Below are positions 59,455 to 64,000 of a DNA stretch of 64,000 bases, piece by piece. The translations under genes were made by a program, and so were the position numbers. Every line of letters begins with the position of its first letter. The stretch's first letter is position 1. The notes under the pieces were generated by a model that saw only the letters and a list, made by a program, of their open reading frames with translations, was not told the origin of the DNA and did not search any database. Source of the stretch: Hansfordia pulvinata (Eukaryota; Ascomycota; Sordariomycetes; Xylariales); the NCBI GenBank assembly GCA_006538405.1, contig BJKQ01000008.1, positions 2,108,001-2,172,000 on the forward strand, written 5' to 3'.

Positions 59455-59458
<4 letters not shown>

Positions 59459-62400
59459 CCCTCTGCTCAGTCTCTGGCCTCGAGGCTTACCGGATTCACT
59501 ACCAGCCGCGTCTTGCGAGGAACCCCCATCTTCTTGCGCAGCCCCACGCAGCCTGTCTGCCGCTCGCATATATGTCTGTCAACGGGGGCAGCCTCAGACC
59601 GAAAAGCCGAGAAGGTCCCCGACCTGACAAAGGGTTTCCTCGACGCATGCAAAGTGGAAGGACACACCGCGGTGGAATCACCACGTGCCTCTCCCCTCGG
59701 GCCTCTGACGCTCACCGTGTGGAAATGGCTGTACCATGTTCATGGTCGATTGGCAGTGCAAGACCTGAGATGACCAAGATATCTCTGAGTAAGCCAGAGA
59801 GAGAGAGAGAGACAAGGGCGACATGGCCGCAGCGGAGGAGACCGTGGCACTTACCTGTCATCAACCTTGCCCAACCCTGGTCCCTTCACCTTCATTTTCC
59901 TCTTTGCGGCGCACGCCAGGGCCTTGGTGATCCGCTTTGCGCCCAACCGCCCACTTCCAACCGGCCCCCCCCCCCCCCTCCCCCCTCCCCGAGCGAGCAG
60001 CATGGGTAACTGTCGTGGCGAACCGGGGTAGAAGTTGGGTCTTCGTTCTGGCGCCGACACCAGAAGCCCTTGGATGCAAGCCTCATGCTCTCTCTTTGCA
60101 TGTTATTAGACCATTGGCAACGCACGAGTAGGTAGGTAGCTGCAGGGGCCCCACGGCCCGTGTCCGGGACTTGCATCCGCATCTTTGCCAAGGGGGGGCC
60201 GGGGGCCCATAACGGGGCGCGCGCGCCCTTTTCCTCTCGCCACCGCGATCGCCTCCTCCTGAGCTAGAGAGAGGCGGGCGGGGTGTAAGCGGTAGAGCCC
60301 TTTGGCTGGAAAAGGGGAGGGGGGGGGGGGGGAGGGGCTTGCTTGCTGGATGGGGGTGTCAAATGGGATGCCGCAGCGAATCACATCCGCACAGCCCCCC
60401 CTTACGAGTACATGGCTGTGTCAGTGGAGTGTGTCCCGGAGGTGTCATGAGGACGACTGGCAACGCAAAAGAGGCAGCCTCTCGGGCGTTGCCCCCATGT
60501 TCGTCAACTCAAGATGCGGGGCACTGCTGGCTGGAACAGAGGGCACAGAGCGAAAGGGTGTGGTTGGGGCTGCCGCGCAACTTTGCGACCCTCTCTCCTC
60601 GGATGGCCCCCATCTTGTCCACTCTCTTACCCGACCCGGGACCGGAGGGCGCATCTTGTGCATACGGAGCTGGTCTTGGAGTCATACCAGCAGAGGCGGG
60701 ACCCCCCGAGACCATTCCCAGCAAGTGCATGCGCGCTTGCACAAGCGTCAGGCGACGCGCGGGTGACCTGCTTTCTTCAGGTAGGTAGGTAATCTGCAGA
60801 TGTACGAGTAGGAAGGAAGAAGAACGACAGGCAGGCCCGCCCAGAATCGCCAAAACCAATAGGCGAATAGCTCTCGACCTTGACACGGCTTCAGGAGGCT
60901 ACCTAAGCCCGCCATGAACGCTTGCTTGCCCTGGTGGGCTGGCTTGTGAGCCAGATGGCAGTCTCGATCCCAGCCTCAAGCAGGCCCGGCAGTGCCGAAA
61001 GCGCCCTGGCGCGCCACACCCCAGGACGCACTGCATGATAGTGCGGCAAGGTCGCTTTCGGCTGCAAGAGGCCTTGCCACCATCTCAGCTGGAGATAGCC
61101 CAACCCCAGGTCGGTCGTGACGCAATTGCCGCTTCGGCAGCCAGCGTTCTCGTAGCGGCAGAAGAGACGAGACGGATGATGACAGACCCCAAGATCCGGG
61201 AGGCCGATAGGATTCCTGCAGGCCTGCGCAAGGCCGTCCTGTCAGACAACGCCTCAGCCGGCCCGGGGTGTTGCAGGCTGCGACCACTTTATTTCGGACA
61301 CGAGCCGCGCGCGCCGGCGCAATAACGCACGCCATGCGTTTCGAGCCAGAGATTCCGGGCCAACCCCGCGGCCTCCTTGTGCGTTCGGCCAAGCCCCGGC
61401 GGCTGTGTCCATCCTGTTGCTGGGGGGAATAAGGAGACGAACCGACGTGCTTGCCGCCGCGAAGGATCACGGTGTTGACGTCTGAAATCGGCAGGCGCGG
61501 AAGGACAGAAGCGCCGCCAGACCAGCTTATTAGCTTCGTGAGAGACGGGCGCAGGATCTGTCCATCTTGCCTCGATTCAGCTTGGGCTGCTGAGGTAGGA
61601 TCTCGGGCCCTACAATCTCTACCGTGTCCGCAGATGGGTGGCGACCCTGTGCGAGCAGGCGGAAACTGCGTGGGATGCGCCTCGCCGGCTTGCTGCATCG
61701 GTCGCCTGCAGTACCCAACCGGCCTGTCTGTCGAAGCCGAGATGGAGGCTGGCCAGCAACAAGTGCGGCAGGTGGTGGTGGTGGTGGTGATGATGGTGGC
61801 GATCGGCCACCATGAGACCCAATATGAAGGAGGTTCAGATGGCTCTCCGCCTCACGCGGGGGCCCTTCCCAGACAGATTTGGGTACCTTATCTGTACGCA
61901 GTCCATGATTGATGCCTACCTACCGTGCGAGCCTCCCCTGGCTGCATACCCGTTATGTATCACAGGATTGGCCGCAGAGTCTTGAGTGCCAGGGGTCTGG
62001 CGTGTAAACCAGCACGTCGGTAGAACCTGCTAGCGCTGCCGGGCGCCGGCCGCCTCGCTTCGTCCACGCTCTCGGCCTGGCTTGGGTGTTCCGTCGAGCA
62101 GGCCAAGGTTCCCCTCCATGTGGGTGATGGATGACGGTCTGCCGCAACGGCATGGTAAAAGAACAGGCCTGAAAGGCGCTCGCGCCAAAAGTGCAACGCT
62201 TCATAAAGCAACCAACTAAGCCTGCCCGCTTTTCGAGACCGGGTTGCTCGGTGAAAGAACAAGGGCGCTGTTTGTGACACATGAAGGAGTCCCAAGTCTC
62301 CTTCGCCCATGCTATCGTATGTGCCGGAGACTGCCGCCGATAAGAGAAGAGCGTGGCCAACGTTGGCTGATCGCAGGCCATCATTCGCTCCAACTTAGCA

Positions 62401-64000
62401 CCCAAAAGGCGGCCTTCTAGCGTTGGGTACTAATAAGCCAGGCTTGTCCCGAAATTGAGTTTGACAGACCTGGCTGGAGTGTGCGGATGGAAAACGCCAA
62501 ATGCCCCGAGCCCTCGCACAACTGTCTGCGAATGTCCCCATGTTTACTGATGAGCTGCCGTGGCTGTGCAGTGGGTGGTGGCTCCACCCTAGTGCCTATC
62601 TATCGCTGGGAGATTTGGGCAAACTGATGAAAGGAGAAAGGCAAAAACCCCGGGTGTCCGCGTCTCCATACCGAGGATGGGTAAGATGGACAGCAGTGCT
62701 GCTGCTCACGGCGCGTCCAACCCGCCTTCCAGAAGACTTCTTTCGACGCGGATCTGCTGCGCCTAGCACCCGACACGGCATGGCTACCGACAGCCTGAAA
62801 GCCTAGGTGGCAGCGGTCCGTCTCTCATTGGCCGTGATAGCTGCCCCCAAAGCCAATATTTCGCATCATGCCTGCCACTGGTGCTGTCGACACGCGATGA
62901 CATCCCTGATTCCGCTAGCCCATCCTAGCCATGTTCGGGCTTACGGAGTATGATTATGGATACTCGTATGTGCCTACGAGTACTCGCACTCTCACGGCGT
63001 ACTGTATGGGGCAAAACTGTGGTGCACTCGTATGTGTGTCGAATATCGTCTGTACGTGTACTCGTACAAACGGGATCTTATCCACTGGACTGTGCGAGGA
63101 AAACCAGCGGCCGCTGTTTGGCTTCGTCGCTGGTGCTGACGCTGTCGAGATATTTGGTACGCATACCCATACGAGCAGGATTGGGATCGCGAGCCCTTTC
63201 CTTGTTACGGGTACTTGTAGACCAATTGGCCTTGCTCTGCTTCCAGCCGCTTTGGTTCTCGAAAAAGGCAGTGATGGCGCTTGTTTCATATCGTTCCTGC
63301 TGTTGGAGGGTGGGCATGCTGGCCCAATGAGGCTATCGTCGCTCGGTGTGAATAGGTAGGTAATGCAAGTCTGGTCCGGGCCTGTTCCGAGCGCAAGTTG
63401 CCATTGGGCTGCAAGCCCGTTGTGGCGTGCATGCAGCCGACCGTGTTCGCCCTCGTCGCAACGGCCGGCCATGTACTCGGACTGATACTCGTACAAGGAC
63501 AAGTGGATGTGCCTCAACATCGGTGACCCCGATGGCCAAGTGCTGCGACATGCGTCAGGACGGGACTGCTTGAGGATGGATTGGCAGGTTTTCCCCATGG
63601 AGTCCGATGAGCCAGACCACGAGTGCAACGGTGTGCTTTACATTACCGTACTTCGTACGGACATTATTTCCTTCTTTTCTTCTTCTTCTCCCCCTTCTTC
63701 CCTCGACTTGTGGGGTCCAGTCTGTGGAGAGCCGAGCGAGAGCTTGCACAGAATAAAATGTGGGTAGTTGGCCGCAGGCCAGTCGCGCCACTTTGATGAG
63801 ATGTGGCCCTGGAGGTTGTGCGCGACCCTGTGGGCATGACCGGCTTCGGGTCAAATCAGTTGGCTCAGGGGCTAACGTGCTAGAAGCTGGCCGGGTGCCA
63901 AGTGCTGCTTCTCCCGTCGCTCCGAAGGGAGATGGAGAGAAGGGAGAGTGGCGCGTGAGCGCGGGAACGTCAATGGTGGCTGCGGCGGCCCACCTGGAGA

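Larger units (their letters stand above)
52706..64000. other. 11.3 kb region without a supported gene
   Basis: The region begins with the promoter of the PAS-kinase gene, where 53195-53300 and 53458-53482 are packed with GGTAAGGTAGGTA words. Beyond that, frames are short or arise from homopolymers; the 437-codon frame at 58696-60009 runs through a T36 tract and has no domain. AATAAA-like and poly-purine tracts occur, but no gene pair of start, splice sites and conserved motif was found on either strand. Distal promoters, noncoding RNAs or lineage-specific small genes cannot be excluded. Confidence 0.45.

Noticed and set aside
58696..60009. 437-codon open frame on the plus strand
   Set aside because: It runs through poly(A), polypyrimidine and T36 tracts, giving long Lys and Phe runs. 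It has no domain, and its frame depends on uncertain homopolymer lengths.

Overview
The window looks like nuclear DNA of a filamentous ascomycete, most likely a GC-rich Sordariomycete. Reasons: short GT-AG introns (50-160 bases, some with CTAAC/CTAAT branch points), long pyrimidine-rich leaders, many microsatellites, and a gene set typical of Pezizomycotina. I cannot place it below class. Gene density is low: seven supported protein genes plus one decayed paralogue in 64 kb.

Layout. 802-5301 (-): large low-complexity conserved fungal protein in two exons. 5302-11703: no supported gene. 11704-12381 (+): decayed copy of a small secreted cysteine-rich protein gene. 12414-13865: TA-rich tract with no long reading frame. 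14255-14493: a promoter with four CGG-N6-CCG palindromes and a TATA box. 14717-15341 (+): the intact secreted-protein gene. 15342-28947: 13.6 kb without a supported gene but full of simple repeats. 28948-31563 (+): Msg5-type dual-specificity phosphatase. 33182-34578 (-): Hut1-type nucleotide-sugar transporter. 36159-37471 (-): three-KH-domain RNA-binding protein. 40744-42699 (-) and 43865-46919 (+): a head-to-head pair, a trafficking-adaptor-like protein and a TBC1D5-like Rab GAP. 47743-52705 (-): PAS-domain protein kinase carrying an apparent one-base frameshift. 52706-64000: 11.3 kb without a supported gene.

Functionally this is a housekeeping/signalling neighbourhood: ER sugar-nucleotide transport, MAPK-phosphatase and PAS-kinase signalling, RNA binding, and endosomal traffic. 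The accessory-looking part is 11.7-15.4 kb, where an effector-like gene, its decayed duplicate, a TA-rich relic and a repeat-built promoter lie together. I found no convincing CRISPR, tRNA, rRNA or intact transposon. Splice junctions were placed by reading frame and consensus only.
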